Positions 7,623 through 16,317 of a stretch of 44,199 bases of DNA are shown in pieces. Position numbers and translations under genes: made by a program. The stretch spans positions 1-44,199 of the forward strand of contig NZ_QWBU01000021.1 in NCBI RefSeq assembly GCF_003432075.1, written 5' to 3'. The DNA comes from Shinella sp. WSJ-2 (lineage in GTDB: Bacteria > Pseudomonadota > Alphaproteobacteria > Rhizobiales > Rhizobiaceae). Each line of letters begins with the position of its first letter. The first letter of the stretch is position 1. The notes beneath the pieces were generated by a model. It did no database searches and was not told the origin of the DNA. It saw only the letters and a list, made by a program, of their open reading frames with translations.

Positions 7623-8537
7623 ATGAACCAGAAGCCTATTGCGCTGCCAGCCGGCGTTCGTCTCGCCGTGAGTCCGTTGTCCTGGGCCAATGACGTCCTG
7701 GAGGATCTAGGTGCGAACATTTCGCTCGAGACCTGCCTCAATGACGCAGCGGAGGTAGGTTATGAAGGCGTTGAGCTCGGCCGCAAATTCCCGCGCGATC
7801 CTCAGTTGCTTCGCTCCCTGCTCGATAGTCGTGGTCTTGCTCTTGCGTCCGGGTGGCATTCCGGGCAGCTGGCAGAGCGGAGCGTGGACGTTGAAATCGC
7901 TTCGGTCGGTCCGCATGCAAACCTTCTTACCGCCATGGGATGTAAGGTGATGGTCTATGGTGAGGTGGCGATGATGCCCGCAGGCTTCCCGCTCGACGCA
8001 CCGATGTCGCAGCGTCTTGTCATGCCGAAGGAGGACGTTCCCGCCTATGCTGCCCGCCTCACGGATTTTGCAAAGCGCATCGTCGGCGAATACGGCCTGA
8101 CGCTTGCCTATCATCACCATCTGATGATGGTCGCAGAGACCTTTGATGAGATTTCCAGCCTTTTTGAGAAAACCGGTTCGGAGGTCGGCTTGCTGCTCGA
8201 TACGGGCCACGCCGCCGCCGCTGGCTTCGACTATGCTCGACTTATCGAAAGGTTTGGCGACAGCATCGTGCACCTTCACCTGAAGGACGTCCGCGGCCCC
8301 ATCCGTGAGAAGGTTAAATCCGCTGATTTGAGCTTCAATGCTGGCGTCCGGGAGGGGATGTTCACTGTGCCTGGGGATGGTGTGGTGGACTTTGCTCCGC
8401 TGGCGCGCTTCGTGCAATCGACGGGGTATACAGGTTGGCTCGTTGTCGAGGCCGAGCAAGACCCGTCGCAGACCCCGCCTCGGCAAGCGGTAACCCGTGC
8501 CAGAGACCACTTGGGAGCGGTTTTCGGCGCGGGATAA
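7623..8537 (+). CDS. iolE: Myo-inosose-2 dehydratase
   Basis: 304 residues, full length for IolE. The enzyme removes water from scyllo-inosose (2-keto-myo-inositol), the second step of inositol catabolism. Recognisable family blocks are SPLSWANDVLEDLG at 17-30, ISLETCLNDAAEVGYEGVEL at 33-52, HHHLMM at 164-169, DTGH at 193-196, HLKD at 219-222 and VVEAEQDP at 274-281; the TIM-barrel metal site uses residues from these segments. GGAG precedes the ATG. It lies 15 bases after the LacI gene. The other pathway genes (iolB, iolC, iolD) are not in the window, so the rest of the route must be encoded elsewhere. Confidence 0.9.
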   Translation: MNQKPIALPAGVRLAVSPLSWANDVLEDLGANISLETCLNDAAEVGYEGVELGRKFPRDPQLLRSLLDSRGLALASGWHSGQLAERSVDVEIASVGPHANLLTAMGCKVMVYGEVAMMPAGFPLDAPMSQRLVMPKEDVPAYAARLTDFAKRIVGEYGLTLAYHHHLMMVAETFDEISSLFEKTGSEVGLLLDTGHAAAAGFDYARLIERFGDSIVHLHLKDVRGPIREKVKSADLSFNAGVREGMFTVPGDGVVDFAPLARFVQSTGYTGWLVVEAEQDPSQTPPRQAVTRARDHLGAVFGAG

Positions 8538-8542
8538 CGTAC

Positions 8543-8578
8543 AATGGCGATGGACGTCCAGCCAGGTAGTTCGCCATT
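8543..8578. terminator. Inverted repeat between convergent genes
   Basis: AATGGCGA (8543-8550) pairs with TCGCCATT (8571-8578) around a 20-base spacer that itself contains the palindrome TGGACGTCCA. It lies in the 72-base gap between the 3' ends of iolE (+) and the oxidoreductase gene (-), where a bidirectional terminator would be expected. There is no T-run. Confidence 0.35.
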
Positions 8579-8609
8579 TGAATCTACAACAGGCTTCCAC
8601 GAGGGGCCA

Positions 8610-9611
8610 CTACTGCACCTTGATCACGACCTTGCCCTTTGCGCGCCCCGTCTCGACATAAGTCAGCGCCTCGGGCGTCTGGTTGAAGGGGAATATCCTG
8701 TCCACTACGGGGCGCAGCACGCCGCTATCAATCAGCCCGGCGATCTCCTCCAGTTGCCGGCCATCAGCACGCATGAACAGGAAGGAATAATGCACGCCGA
8801 GGCGTTTTGCCTTCCTGCGAACGCGGTGGCTGAGCAGGCGAATAACCAGCTTTAGGATCGGGTTCAGCCCGAGGGCTTCGGCGAAGGCCGGGTCCGGCGG
8901 GCCAGAAATGGAGACGAGGTGGCCGCCCGGCTTCAGGACGTTCAGAGATTTCGAAAGCGTCTTTCCATCCTGGCTGTTCAGCACGACGTCGTAGCCGGAG
9001 AGAACCTTTTCGAAATCCTGGCTCGTATAGTCGATCACCACATCCGCGCCGAGGCTTTTGACGAGAGCAGCGTTCTTCGCGCTCGTCGTGGTTGCGACTG
9101 TCGCGCCCAAATGCTTGGCAAGCTGGATGGCGATCGTCCCGACGCCGCCGGAGCCCGCCTGAATGAAGACTTTCTGGCCAGGCTTCACCTTGGCAATATC
9201 GACAAGCGCTTGCCACGCCGTCAGCGCGACCAGCGGGATGGACGCCGCGTCTTCCATCGTCAGCGTTCGGGGTTTCATCGCGACATCGTCTTCGTGGATG
9301 GCGATGAGCTCCGCGAACGTGCCGACGCGGTGATCCCTCGGCCGTGCATAGATCTCATCGCCGACTTTGAAGCGGGTGACGCCCGGGCCGACCTTGACGA
9401 TAGTTCCGGCAACATCGTGTCCAAGCACGAAGGGTGGGCGGTAGGGCAGGAATATCTTGAAGTCGCCATCCCGGACCTTCGAGTCGAGCAGGTTGACGGC
9501 AGTGGCATGGATGCGCACAAGGACGTCGTTAGTCTGGACCTGCGGATCCGGCCGTTCGGTGAGGCGCAATCCGCCCTTCTTCTCGTACTTCTCGACGACG
9601 TAAGCTTTCAC
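8610..9611 (-). CDS. NADPH:quinone reductase-like zinc-independent MDR oxidoreductase
   Basis: 333 residues of the medium-chain dehydrogenase/reductase superfamily, quinone oxidoreductase branch. A GroES-like N-terminal domain (LGHDVAGTIVKVGPGVTRFK) is followed by a Rossmann domain with the cofactor loop IQAGSGGVGTIAIQLAK and an FIQAG-type core; the cysteine and histidine zinc ligands of alcohol dehydrogenases are not evident. Expected activity is NADPH-dependent reduction of quinones or activated enones. The start is a GTG at 9611 with GGAG 7 bases upstream. It follows the TetR gene on the same strand across a 115-base gap that holds a palindrome, so it is probably a TetR target. Confidence 0.8.
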   Translation of the reverse strand: MKAYVVEKYEKKGGLRLTERPDPQVQTNDVLVRIHATAVNLLDSKVRDGDFKIFLPYRPPFVLGHDVAGTIVKVGPGVTRFKVGDEIYARPRDHRVGTFAELIAIHEDDVAMKPRTLTMEDAASIPLVALTAWQALVDIAKVKPGQKVFIQAGSGGVGTIAIQLAKHLGATVATTTSAKNAALVKSLGADVVIDYTSQDFEKVLSGYDVVLNSQDGKTLSKSLNVLKPGGHLVSISGPPDPAFAEALGLNPILKLVIRLLSHRVRRKAKRLGVHYSFLFMRADGRQLEEIAGLIDSGVLRPVVDRIFPFNQTPEALTYVETGRAKGKVVIKVQ

Positions 9612-9635
9612 TGAGAATCTCCGGTCTTTGGTGCT

Positions 9636-9650
9636 CCTTGCATGGCAAGG
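9636..9650. promoter_or_regulatory. Palindrome upstream of the oxidoreductase gene
   Basis: CCTTGC-ATG-GCAAGG is a perfect 6-base inverted repeat with a 3-base centre, 25 bases upstream of the GTG start. It could be an operator. Its arms do not match the longer repeat upstream of the TetR gene, so the binding protein is unknown. Confidence 0.3.
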
Positions 9651-9726
9651 TCTTGAATTGGTTTTGCGGTCTAGGCAGATGACGCCGCACAGCATCATCC
9701 GCAAGGGAACGTGCTCTCCCGTGCAT

Positions 9727-10314
9727 TTATGCCAAGGAAGCGGATGCGGGCGTATGACCGTACAGGACGCGTATCGCGTTCTTTCCAGCCTCCAGAATAC
9801 GGCCGGACGCATCTGCGTTCACCGCGCGCGCCAGCTGGAGCGTTCCGATAAGGGTCGCAAAGATTGCGCATGCCACATCTTCCCTCGCTTCGACATGGTC
9901 CGGAAGGGCGTCGGCGAGCAGGAGCACCAGAGTGCGGGATTGTTCCGCATACACGCGGCGCGTCTCCTCAGATTGGCGCGCAAGCTCCGGCAGCAGTGCT
10001 GCAGATGCGCAACCCAGTCCCGGGTTGTCCCGATGTTCCGTCGAGAGATAGATGTCGATCACGCGATCAATTCCCCCTTCGTCCAGCACTTCGCGCAGCC
10101 ATAAGGCTTGCTTGCTCAGGGCGTCGGACAAGGTGTCCCGGACGAGATCGGCCTTCGAGGGAAAATGGGGATAGAAAGCGCCGTTCGTCAGGCCGGCATC
10201 CTTCATGATTGTCGCAAGGCCCGAGGCCGCAATTCCATCCGTGCGGAAGCGCTCGACAGCGACATCCATGATTCTGCGGCGCGACGCATCTTTTCGGCCT
10301 TTTTCATATCGCAT
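9727..10314 (-). CDS. TetR-family transcriptional regulator
   Basis: 195 residues. The N-terminal TetR DNA-binding domain spans about residues 8-55, with DASRRRIMDVAVERFRTDG, the recognition segment GLATIMKDAGLTNGAFYPHF and the PSKADLV continuation typical of the group. The C-terminal ligand domain includes HRDNPGLGCASAALLPELAR, seen in YcdC/AcrR-like members. ATG 10314 is preceded by GGAG at good spacing; an in-frame TTG at 10326 is rejected. It is divergent from the truncated SDR gene across a long inverted repeat and upstream of the oxidoreductase on the same strand. Such regulators usually repress adjacent oxidoreductases and respond to electrophiles or aldehydes, but the ligand is not known. 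Confidence 0.87.
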   Translation of the reverse strand: MRYEKGRKDASRRRIMDVAVERFRTDGIAASGLATIMKDAGLTNGAFYPHFPSKADLVRDTLSDALSKQALWLREVLDEGGIDRVIDIYLSTEHRDNPGLGCASAALLPELARQSEETRRVYAEQSRTLVLLLADALPDHVEAREDVACAIFATLIGTLQLARAVNADASGRILEAGKNAIRVLYGHTPASASLA

Positions 10315-10330
10315 GCGCTTCTCCAATTCG

Positions 10331-10377
10331 CTATTGAATTACGATCATAATAACATTAAGTGAGCGTAATGCAATTG
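10331..10377. promoter_or_regulatory. Candidate TetR operator (long inverted repeat)
   Basis: CTATTGAATTACG (10331-10343) and CGTAATGCAATTG (10365-10377) are 13-base arms that match as an inverted repeat at 11 of 13 positions, separated by 21 bases. The repeat begins 17 bases upstream of the TetR ATG and ends 44 bases before the divergent SDR ATG, the expected place for autoregulation and control of the divergent gene. Confidence 0.55.
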
Positions 10378-10420
10378 ACCTCCGGAACTGAAATCCGGGA
10401 CGTTCACCTGAGGTAAAAAC

Positions 10421-10987
10421 ATGGACGCCGTAAGAACCGCAATCGTGACCGGGGCATCGTCCGGCATTGGCTACGCAACCGCCGAAGGCCTTGTCCGAGC
10501 GGGTTTCACCGTTTTCGGAACGAGCCGGAAAATTGCCAACGACGGCCCTAAGGGTGTAATAATGCTGGCATGCGACGTGACCGACGAGGCGTCCGTATCG
10601 GCGCTGGTCGCTGATGTTGTCTCCAAGGCGGGAAAGATCGACCTTCTCGTCAACAACGCCGGCATCGGGATGTTCGGCGGTGCAGAGGAGTCTTCAATCG
10701 CGCAGTCGCAGGCCCTTTTCGACGTCAATGTTTTCGGGGTCATGCGGATGACGAACGCCGTTCTGCCGGTGATGAAAAGCCGGGGCGGCGGCCGCATCGT
10801 CAACATTGGCTCCATCCTCGGCGTCATCCCAGCACCGTATTCGGCGCATTACTCCGCCGCCAAGCATGCGATCGAGGGCTATTCGGAATCACTTGATCAC
10901 GAAGTCCGGGCTTTCAATATCCGCGTCTCCGTCATCGAACCCGCATACGTCCGCACGGTGTTCGATCAGAACGGCAAGGACATTGAA
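10421..10987 (+). pseudogene. Short-chain dehydrogenase, C-terminus replaced by IS3 remnant
   Basis: Residues 1 to about 185 are a clear classical SDR: cofactor motif TGASSGIG at 10-17, NNAG at 78-81, catalytic Ser131 and YSAAK at 144-148. After SVIEPAYVRTVFDQNG the SDR sequence ends and the same frame continues without a stop into an IS3-family OrfA, terminating at 11266. About 70-90 residues of the substrate-binding C-terminus are missing. The catalytic residues remain but the fold would be incomplete. The gene faces the TetR regulator and was probably one of its targets. The combined 281-residue reading frame is intact, so a chimeric protein could be made. Confidence 0.85.
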
Positions 10988-11266
10988 ATGGCGGCGAAAA
11001 GACACAAGGCCGAAGAGATCGTCACGAAGCTTCGTCAGGTTGACGTGCTGAATTCACAGGGAAAATCGATGGCGGAAGCGATCCGGTCGATAGGCGTGAC
11101 AGAAGTTACATACTACCGGTGGCGGTCTGAGTACGGCGGCTTGAAAGGCGACCAGGTTAAGCGACTGAGGGAACTGGAGGCAGAGAATGCCCGGCTCCGG
11201 CGAGCCGTTTCCGACCTTACCCTGGACAAGATGATTTTGGCCGAAGCCGCGAAGGGAAACTTCTAA
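10988..11266 (+). CDS. IS3-family transposase OrfA
   Basis: 92 residues from the ATG at 10988 (MAAKRHKAEEIVTKLRQVDV). A helix-turn-helix (SMAEAIRSIGVTEVTYYRWR) is followed by a leucine-zipper-like segment (VKRLRELEAENARLRRAVSD) and the family ending LDKMILAEAAKGNF. OrfA binds the element ends and multimerises. It appears complete, but its ATG is also an internal codon of the truncated SDR frame, so translation may instead start at the SDR ATG and give a fusion. Confidence 0.8.
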   Translation: MAAKRHKAEEIVTKLRQVDVLNSQGKSMAEAIRSIGVTEVTYYRWRSEYGGLKGDQVKRLRELEAENARLRRAVSDLTLDKMILAEAAKGNF

Positions 11267-11478
11267 GCCCCGCTCGCCGCCGCGCTTGCGTTGACTATGT
11301 GATCGATGAACTGAAGGTATCCGAGAGACGGGCGTGCCGAGTTCTGGGTCAGCATCGTTCCACGCAGCGCAAGATCGCAAAGACTGCGGATGATGAAGCG
11401 GTGTTGACCGCAAACACCACGGCGCTCGCCCTCCAGTATGGCCGCTATGGCTATCGTCGCATCACGGCGATGCTGCAC
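11266..11478 (+). pseudogene. IS3-family transposase OrfB, N-terminal fragment
   Basis: About 71 codons in the -1 frame after OrfA encode SPARRRACVDYVIDELKVSE and continue to YGRYGYRRITAMLH, the standard N-terminal region of IS3 OrfB before the integrase core. The DDE catalytic domain is absent. Downstream of 11478 the frame runs into the antisense of the LacI gene and is meaningless. Confidence 0.78.
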
Positions 11479-11502
11479 ACGTTCCGGTTGCAGGCGCCGA
11501 TC

Positions 11503-12522
11503 TCAAGATTCCGGGATATTTTCCCGGAAGATGACCTGAAGTCGCGGCGGGTGGTGCTCGAATTTCCGGCCGAGGATGGTGTTCTTCAGGACGGAGATCG
11601 CTTCGCGCGCTTCCACCCGCGGGTTCTGGTCGATGACGGCATCGATGGTGCCGTCGAGAAGGAAGCGCTTGGTGCTCTCGGTCAGTTCGTGGCCGACGAA
11701 GATGACGCAGGAGGCCATGCCGGCCTCCTGCAAGGCCTGCCCGATGCCGGCATTGCCGGCGCCGATATTGTAGATGCCGGAGAGATCGGGGTGGCGCTTG
11801 AAGAGCGCGACCGCTTCCTCGTAGGCGCGCTGCCGGTCGTCGCGGACTTCGCGCAGTTCCACGATGTCGAGATCGCGGAACTCTTCCATGATGACATGGC
11901 GGAAGCCCATCTCGCGTTCCTCGTGGCCGCGATAGGAAAGCGAGCCGGCAAACAGCGCGATTTTGCGCTTGACGCCGCCACCCAGGAAGCGACCGAGCAG
12001 ATAGCCGGCAAGCCGGCCTGCCGCGCGGTTGTCGATGCCGACATAGCCGGCACGGGGAACATGCAGGATGTCGGAGGCGAGCGTGACGATCGGCACGCCG
12101 GACAGCGAGAGCGCCCGCATGGCCTCGCGCACCGTCGGATGGTCAAGCGCGATGACACCGACGCCCTGCGTCACGCCGACCAGAGCATGCAGCGTTCGGG
12201 CAAGCGTATCTGGATTGAAGCCTTCGATGGACTGAATGCGGATGTCGAGGTCGTCCTGCATGGCGCCCTGATTGACGATCTGCGTGAGCAGGTTTGCGAT
12301 GAATGTGTTGGTGCCCGCCGGCAGCACGAAATCGAGCCGGACCTTTCCGGATGTCTCCGCTGCTTCCGAAAACGGCGTGGCGAGATAGCCGAGTTTTCGG
12401 GCGGTCTCCAGCACGGCATCGCGGGTTCTTTCCCGCACGCCCCGGCGGTTGTTGATGACCCTGTCAACCGTCGCCGGCGAGACCCCGGCTTCACGGGCAA
12501 TGTCGATCAATGTTGAACGCAA
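11503..12522 (-). CDS. LacI-family transcriptional regulator of the second sugar module
   Basis: 339 residues. The N-terminal helix-turn-helix is TLIDIAREAGVSPATVDRVI, with hinge NRRGVRERTRDAVLETARKL, then a sugar-binding-protein-like domain (FVLPAGTNTFIANLLTQIVN, later GYVGIDNRAAGRLAGYLL). I place the start at the TTG at 12522, just before RSTLIDIA, because AAAGGA lies at good spacing; an in-frame GTG at 12537 is the alternative. It is divergent from the Tat-exported binding protein gene across about 284 bases and is the likely repressor of that operon. Its 3' end lies 24 bases from the IS3 remnant but the protein appears complete (ends ENIPES). Confidence 0.85.
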   Translation of the reverse strand: MRSTLIDIAREAGVSPATVDRVINNRRGVRERTRDAVLETARKLGYLATPFSEAAETSGKVRLDFVLPAGTNTFIANLLTQIVNQGAMQDDLDIRIQSIEGFNPDTLARTLHALVGVTQGVGVIALDHPTVREAMRALSLSGVPIVTLASDILHVPRAGYVGIDNRAAGRLAGYLLGRFLGGGVKRKIALFAGSLSYRGHEEREMGFRHVIMEEFRDLDIVELREVRDDRQRAYEEAVALFKRHPDLSGIYNIGAGNAGIGQALQEAGMASCVIFVGHELTESTKRFLLDGTIDAVIDQNPRVEAREAISVLKNTILGRKFEHHPPRLQVIFRENIPES

Positions 12523-12806
12523 GGCGTGTCCTTTCACGAAATGATGGGAAATGATGTATTCCTCTGCGGTCCAAATACAAGGTGGTGCGCATAATCCAGG
12601 CGCCTTTTCCTCAGAAAACCGCGGGAGCGATGCAGAAGATCCCATCATTTGCCGTCAGTTGGTGATGACTTCAGTCGGTCAATACGTAAACACAGCCGAT
12701 AAAAGATGTAATATGATTGATGTTGATGTTGACACACATCATTGCGGTCGCCATTACTCATCACGCTGAAGGGTGAGGAGACCTCTCGGCGTGGAGGAGA
12801 ACATCA
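12523..12806. promoter_or_regulatory. Divergent promoter region with overlapping palindrome
   Basis: This AT-richer gap separates the LacI gene (-) from the sugar operon (+). TGATGT and ACATCA (12724-12741) form an inverted repeat with a 6-base spacer. A TTGACA at 12729-12734 inside it could be a -35 element, with a weak -10-like CATTAC 17 bases on. A repressor bound here would block transcription of the binding-protein operon. A GGAGGAG ribosome binding site lies at 12793-12799. Confidence 0.45.
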
Positions 12807-14423
12807 ATGAGCGAGATTCTGACGGTCTCGCGCCGCGGCCTTTTGGCAGCCGGCGCGAAGACATTTGCATTGACTGCTGCCATCGGCATCGCACCGCAGT
12901 TCATCCGTCCGGGCCGGGCCTTCGCGGCCGACGCGCTCGCGCCGGGTATGATCGGCGGCCCGACCGGTTTCGAGGGCGCTGAGCGCTACCAGTACGGTCC
13001 CGACACGCCCGAAGGACGGGCCGTCGAGGCCGCCAAGGCGCTGAAGGCCGCCGGTAAGGCGCCGGCGCGGATCGTGCTCGGCCTGTCCGACGGTTCGATC
13101 GGCCAGCTGACGCAGGCCTTCCCCGCCGGCGCGCCGTCCATCAAGGAGCTTTGGGAGAAGGAAACCGGCATCACGCTCGACATCGTCGGCGTGCCGAACG
13201 GCCAGGAATTCACCAAGGCGATGCAGGACATCTCCACCAAGGGCGGGGCGTTCGACATCTATGCGGTGGAATGGAACCGCCTGGGCGATCTCGCCGAGAC
13301 GGCCGGCATCGTCATGCTCGACGACTATGTCGCCACCCACAAGCCGGAATGGGACGATCCGGAGCGCGGTTACGTCAACGGCGCAAAGGGCGTGTCGCTG
13401 CTCAACCAGTATCGCGGCTCGACCTATGGCGTGTCGCTCGACGGTGATTTCCAGACCTGGAACTACCGCACCGACCTGTTCAAAGACGAGACCGAGAAAA
13501 AGGCTTTCTCCGACAAATACGGCTATGCGCTCGCGCCGCCGCGCACCTGGAAGGAGCATGCCGATGTCGCGGCCTTCTTCCACCGCCCGGACAAGGGCCT
13601 GTTCGGCTCGACGGACCTGCGCAACCAGGGCTGGGGCTATACCAACTGGTACCAGCGGTTCGTCACGATGGGCTCGCCCAACCAGTTCCTGTTCGGCGAC
13701 GACGGCAAGGCACTGATCAATTCTGAAGCGGGCTATCTCGCCACGCAGGAATATGTTGAATCGCTCAGCCACCATTCGCCGGATGCGATTTCCTGGGGCT
13801 GGCCGGAGCAATACGGCAATTTCGCCTCGGGTGGTGCGGCGATGACCTGCGCCTTCTCGAACTTGCCGAAGTTCCTCGACAACAAGGCGAACGAGGGGTC
13901 GAAGATCACGGGCAAGATCGGTTCCATGCTGCCGCCCGGCCGTGACGTCGGCGGCCAGCTCGTCAGCCGCTCGGTGCTCTGGCTCAACCTCTCGGCCTCG
14001 ATCTCGGCGCAGAGCAAGCATCCGGAAGTCTGCTACCTGCTGCTGCAGTGGCTCGGGTCCAGCCGCATCTATTCGTGGATGACGGCCAATCCGGGCGGTT
14101 ACTTCGACCCGTTCCAGCTGTCGAACTTCGCCGATCAGCTCGTGCGCCAGACCTATCACGACTACCACATGGATGTCGTGCGCGAGACGGTGGCGCGCAC
14201 CGTGCCCTCGATCAACTATCCGGGTGCGACCGCTTTCCACAACGCGTTGGATGAAAACCTCATGGCGGCGCTGACCAAGGCGAAGACGCCGGAGCAGGCG
14301 ATGGCCGACACCGAGAAGCAATGGCAGCGCATCGCGCGGCGCACGGGCGAGGACAAGCTGCTCGAAGCCATCAAGTCGAACAAGGAGGCCTGGCCGACGG
14401 TGCTCGATCCGCTGGCCGGCTGA
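12807..14423 (+). CDS. Tat-exported extracellular solute-binding protein (family 1)
   Basis: 538 residues, longer than the usual 400-450 for this class. The N-terminus has a twin-arginine signal (VSRRGLLAAGAKTFALTAA, arginines at 9-10) ending near AFAADA, so it is exported folded. The mature protein is a MalE-like binding protein; WEKETGITLDIVGVPNGQEF and AFDIYAVEWNRLGDLAETAG are typical lobe-1 sequences, and many Trp and Tyr residues could stack on sugars. A strong GGAGGAG precedes the ATG. It is first in the operon with the permeases at 14501 and 15358 and ATPases at 16318 and 17416. Ligand unknown; the downstream enzymes suggest an aldose, uronate or sugar alcohol. Confidence 0.85.
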   Translation: MSEILTVSRRGLLAAGAKTFALTAAIGIAPQFIRPGRAFAADALAPGMIGGPTGFEGAERYQYGPDTPEGRAVEAAKALKAAGKAPARIVLGLSDGSIGQLTQAFPAGAPSIKELWEKETGITLDIVGVPNGQEFTKAMQDISTKGGAFDIYAVEWNRLGDLAETAGIVMLDDYVATHKPEWDDPERGYVNGAKGVSLLNQYRGSTYGVSLDGDFQTWNYRTDLFKDETEKKAFSDKYGYALAPPRTWKEHADVAAFFHRPDKGLFGSTDLRNQGWGYTNWYQRFVTMGSPNQFLFGDDGKALINSEAGYLATQEYVESLSHHSPDAISWGWPEQYGNFASGGAAMTCAFSNLPKFLDNKANEGSKITGKIGSMLPPGRDVGGQLVSRSVLWLNLSASISAQSKHPEVCYLLLQWLGSSRIYSWMTANPGGYFDPFQLSNFADQLVRQTYHDYHMDVVRETVARTVPSINYPGATAFHNALDENLMAALTKAKTPEQAMADTEKQWQRIARRTGEDKLLEAIKSNKEAWPTVLDPLAG

Positions 14424-14440
14424 GCCGACATGACCCGACC

Positions 14441-14463
14441 GCTGGGCGGCCTGCCCGCCCGGC
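14441..14463 (+). terminator. Intercistronic hairpin after the binding-protein gene
   Basis: GCTGGGCG (14441-14448) pairs with CGCCCGGC (14456-14463), an 8-base stem with one G-T wobble and a 7-base loop. It begins 17 bases after the binding-protein stop. There is no T-run, so it is likelier an mRNA-stabilising or attenuating element separating the highly expressed binding protein from the permeases. Confidence 0.45.
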
Positions 14464-14500
14464 GCCTTCCGACCGCTTTCGATAAGTGACCTTTGCGATC

Positions 14501-15361
14501 ATGAACCGCTCGCTGCCTTTCGAGATTTTCCGCTATGGCGCCATTCTTTTGGCGCTGGCGGTCACGCTCATCCCGACGCTCTGGATGGCCTCGATGGCCT
14601 TCAAGCCGATTGCCGAATGGTCCGCCGCCGGCGCCGACCTGACCTGGTGGCCGAAGAGCCCGACGCTCGACAATTTCCGTTTCATCTTCGGCACCTCGAC
14701 CTCCGATCTCATCGTCGCGCTCGACCGCACCGCCGGCAAGCCGATCTTGGCGTCGCTGCTGTCGGCTGTTTTCGGCACGCTGATCGCCATGACGGCGGGC
14801 ACGGCCGGCGCCTATGGCCTGTCGCGCTTCGGATCGGGCCAGAACCTGCCGCTCGCGCTCATCCAGCTCCGGCTCTTTCCGCCGATGGCGGTGATGATCC
14901 CCGTCATGATCATGTGGGCGTTTTTCGGCCTCGTCGACACCTGGTGGGGTCTGGCACTGATCTACGGCATTGTCACGCTGCCCTTCGCCTTCTGGCTGAT
15001 GAAGACCTTCTTCGACGACATGCCGCGCGAAATCGAGGATGCAGCACTGGTCGAAGGCTGCTCGCGCCTGCGCGTCTTCATGAAGATCACGCTGCCGATG
15101 ATGCGTCCGGCGCTCGCCAGCTCCGCGCTCTTCGTCTTCATCCTCAACTGGTCGGACTATCTGATCGCGCTGCTCCTGACGACGCGCGAATGGGTGACGA
15201 TCCCGGTCTACATGGCCTCGCTGTCGTCCTCGATGACCGGCCAGCTCTATGGCGCCAAGGCCGCCCTCGGCCTGATCGCCGCCGTGCCGCCGGTCATCAT
15301 GGGCATCGCCATCCAGAAGCATCTGGTGCGCGGCCTGACTTTCGGAGCCCTCAAGCAATGA
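14501..15361 (+). CDS. Carbohydrate ABC importer permease (MalG-like)
   Basis: 286 residues with about six membrane helices. The coupling motif is [20 protein letters not shown], the EAA loop that docks on the ATPase, followed by [19 protein letters not shown]. The N-terminus [15 protein letters not shown] leads directly into the first helix. I use ATG 14501; an in-frame GTG at 14486 is possible and neither has a clear ribosome binding site, so translation may depend on coupling to the upstream gene. The gene order places this MalG-type subunit before the MalF-type subunit, the reverse of the usual order. Confidence 0.87.
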   Translation: MNRSLPFEIFRYGAILLALAVTLIPTLWMASMAFKPIAEWSAAGADLTWWPKSPTLDNFRFIFGTSTSDLIVALDRTAGKPILASLLSAVFGTLIAMTAGTAGAYGLSRFGSGQNLPLALIQLRLFPPMAVMIPVMIMWAFFGLVDTWWGLALIYGIVTLPFAFWLMKTFFDDMPREIEDAALVEGCSRLRVFMKITLPMMRPALASSALFVFILNWSDYLIALLLTTREWVTIPVYMASLSSSMTGQLYGAKAALGLIAAVPPVIMGIAIQKHLVRGLTFGALKQ

Positions 15362-16314
15362 GCATGCTCGCAACCAAGGAGAAACTCTCCGTGACCGGGG
15401 ACCTTTCGACGCCCGAGACCCGCATTGAGGATGGAGGCCGCCGCCTTGGCCTGATGCTGACGCTGCCGGCGCAAGTGCTGGTGCTGTTCATCGCGGTCTT
15501 TCCGCTGCTGATGCAGCTTTATATCAGCCTGACCGACTGGTCGCCGCTCGACGGCATCGGCTGGTGGCATGCCTATGAATTATGGAACAACTTCGCCAAC
15601 TATACCGACCTCGCGGCCGACAGCCGCTTCTGGGATGCGCTCGGCCGCACGGCTCTCGTGATGCTGATCTGCGTGCCGGCCGAGTTCCTGCTGGGGCTGG
15701 GCCTTGCCATCCTGTTTATGGACAATTTCGCCGGCAAGCGGGTGTTCTACTCGATCATGCTCATCCCCATGATGGTCGTGCCCGCCGTCACCGGCTACAT
15801 GTTCTTCATGCTGTTCCAGTCCGGCGGGCCGGTGAATGACATCATCTCGACACTGATCGGCCGGCCCTTCGCGCTCGCCTGGCTGTCGAGCCCCGGCACG
15901 GCGATGGTCGCGGTGATGATCGCCGACATCTGGCAGTGGACGCCGCTGATGTTCCTCATTCTGCTCGCCGGCCTCGTCGGCGTGCCGGAGGACCAGATGC
16001 GTGCGGCGACGCTGCTCGGCGCAAGCTGGACGCAGCGCTTCCACACCATCGTCTTGCCGAAGATGAAGACGATCATCATCATCGCCCTGTCAATCCGCGT
16101 CATCGAGAACTTCAAGATCTTCGACACGCTCTACATCATGACGGGCGGCGGGCCGGGCGTCGCGACGGAAACCATCTCCGTCTACATCTACAAGGTGACG
16201 CAGCAGGATCTGATCTGGGGCTATGTCGCGGCCATCGCTCTCGTCATCCTGATCGCGCTTTCCATTCTCGTGTCGCTTGCCATCAGCCGCATGAATGCGG
16301 CGAAGGAGGCCTGA
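15358..16314 (+). CDS. Carbohydrate ABC importer permease (MalF-like)
   Basis: 318 residues starting [15 protein letters not shown], with a cytoplasmic N-terminus of about 30 residues and six membrane helices. The EAA loop is [20 protein letters not shown], followed by [14 protein letters not shown] conserved [16 protein letters not shown] segment marks the UgpA/MalF type. The ATG overlaps the preceding stop (ATGA), indicating translational coupling, and the ATPase gene begins 3 bases after its stop. Confidence 0.88.
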   Translation: MSMLATKEKLSVTGDLSTPETRIEDGGRRLGLMLTLPAQVLVLFIAVFPLLMQLYISLTDWSPLDGIGWWHAYELWNNFANYTDLAADSRFWDALGRTALVMLICVPAEFLLGLGLAILFMDNFAGKRVFYSIMLIPMMVVPAVTGYMFFMLFQSGGPVNDIISTLIGRPFALAWLSSPGTAMVAVMIADIWQWTPLMFLILLAGLVGVPEDQMRAATLLGASWTQRFHTIVLPKMKTIIIIALSIRVIENFKIFDTLYIMTGGGPGVATETISVYIYKVTQQDLIWGYVAAIALVILIALSILVSLAISRMNAAKEA

Positions 16315-16317
16315 TCC

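Larger units (their letters stand above)
10988..11478 (+). mobile_element. IS3-family insertion sequence remnant
   Basis: The segment contains orfA and the first part of orfB of an IS3-family element. OrfB is in the -1 frame relative to OrfA, the arrangement used for programmed frameshifting in this family. The remnant is about 490 bases of an expected 1.2-1.3 kb. No terminal inverted repeats or target-site duplication are visible, and the OrfB similarity ends 24 bases before the stop of the convergent LacI gene. Both element ends appear to have been lost by deletion, and it cannot move by itself. Confidence 0.82.

Noticed and set aside
12804-14321. A 505-codon minus-strand frame opposite the Tat-exported binding protein.
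   Set aside because: Antisense to a gene with clear family features and strong ribosome binding site; translation is Arg/His/Val-rich without motifs.
15358-16314. The longer frame from 14617 as an N-terminally extended permease of 565 residues.
   Set aside because: The extra 247 residues are the out-of-frame shadow of the upstream permease; the ATGA overlap at 15358 is a normal coupled start.
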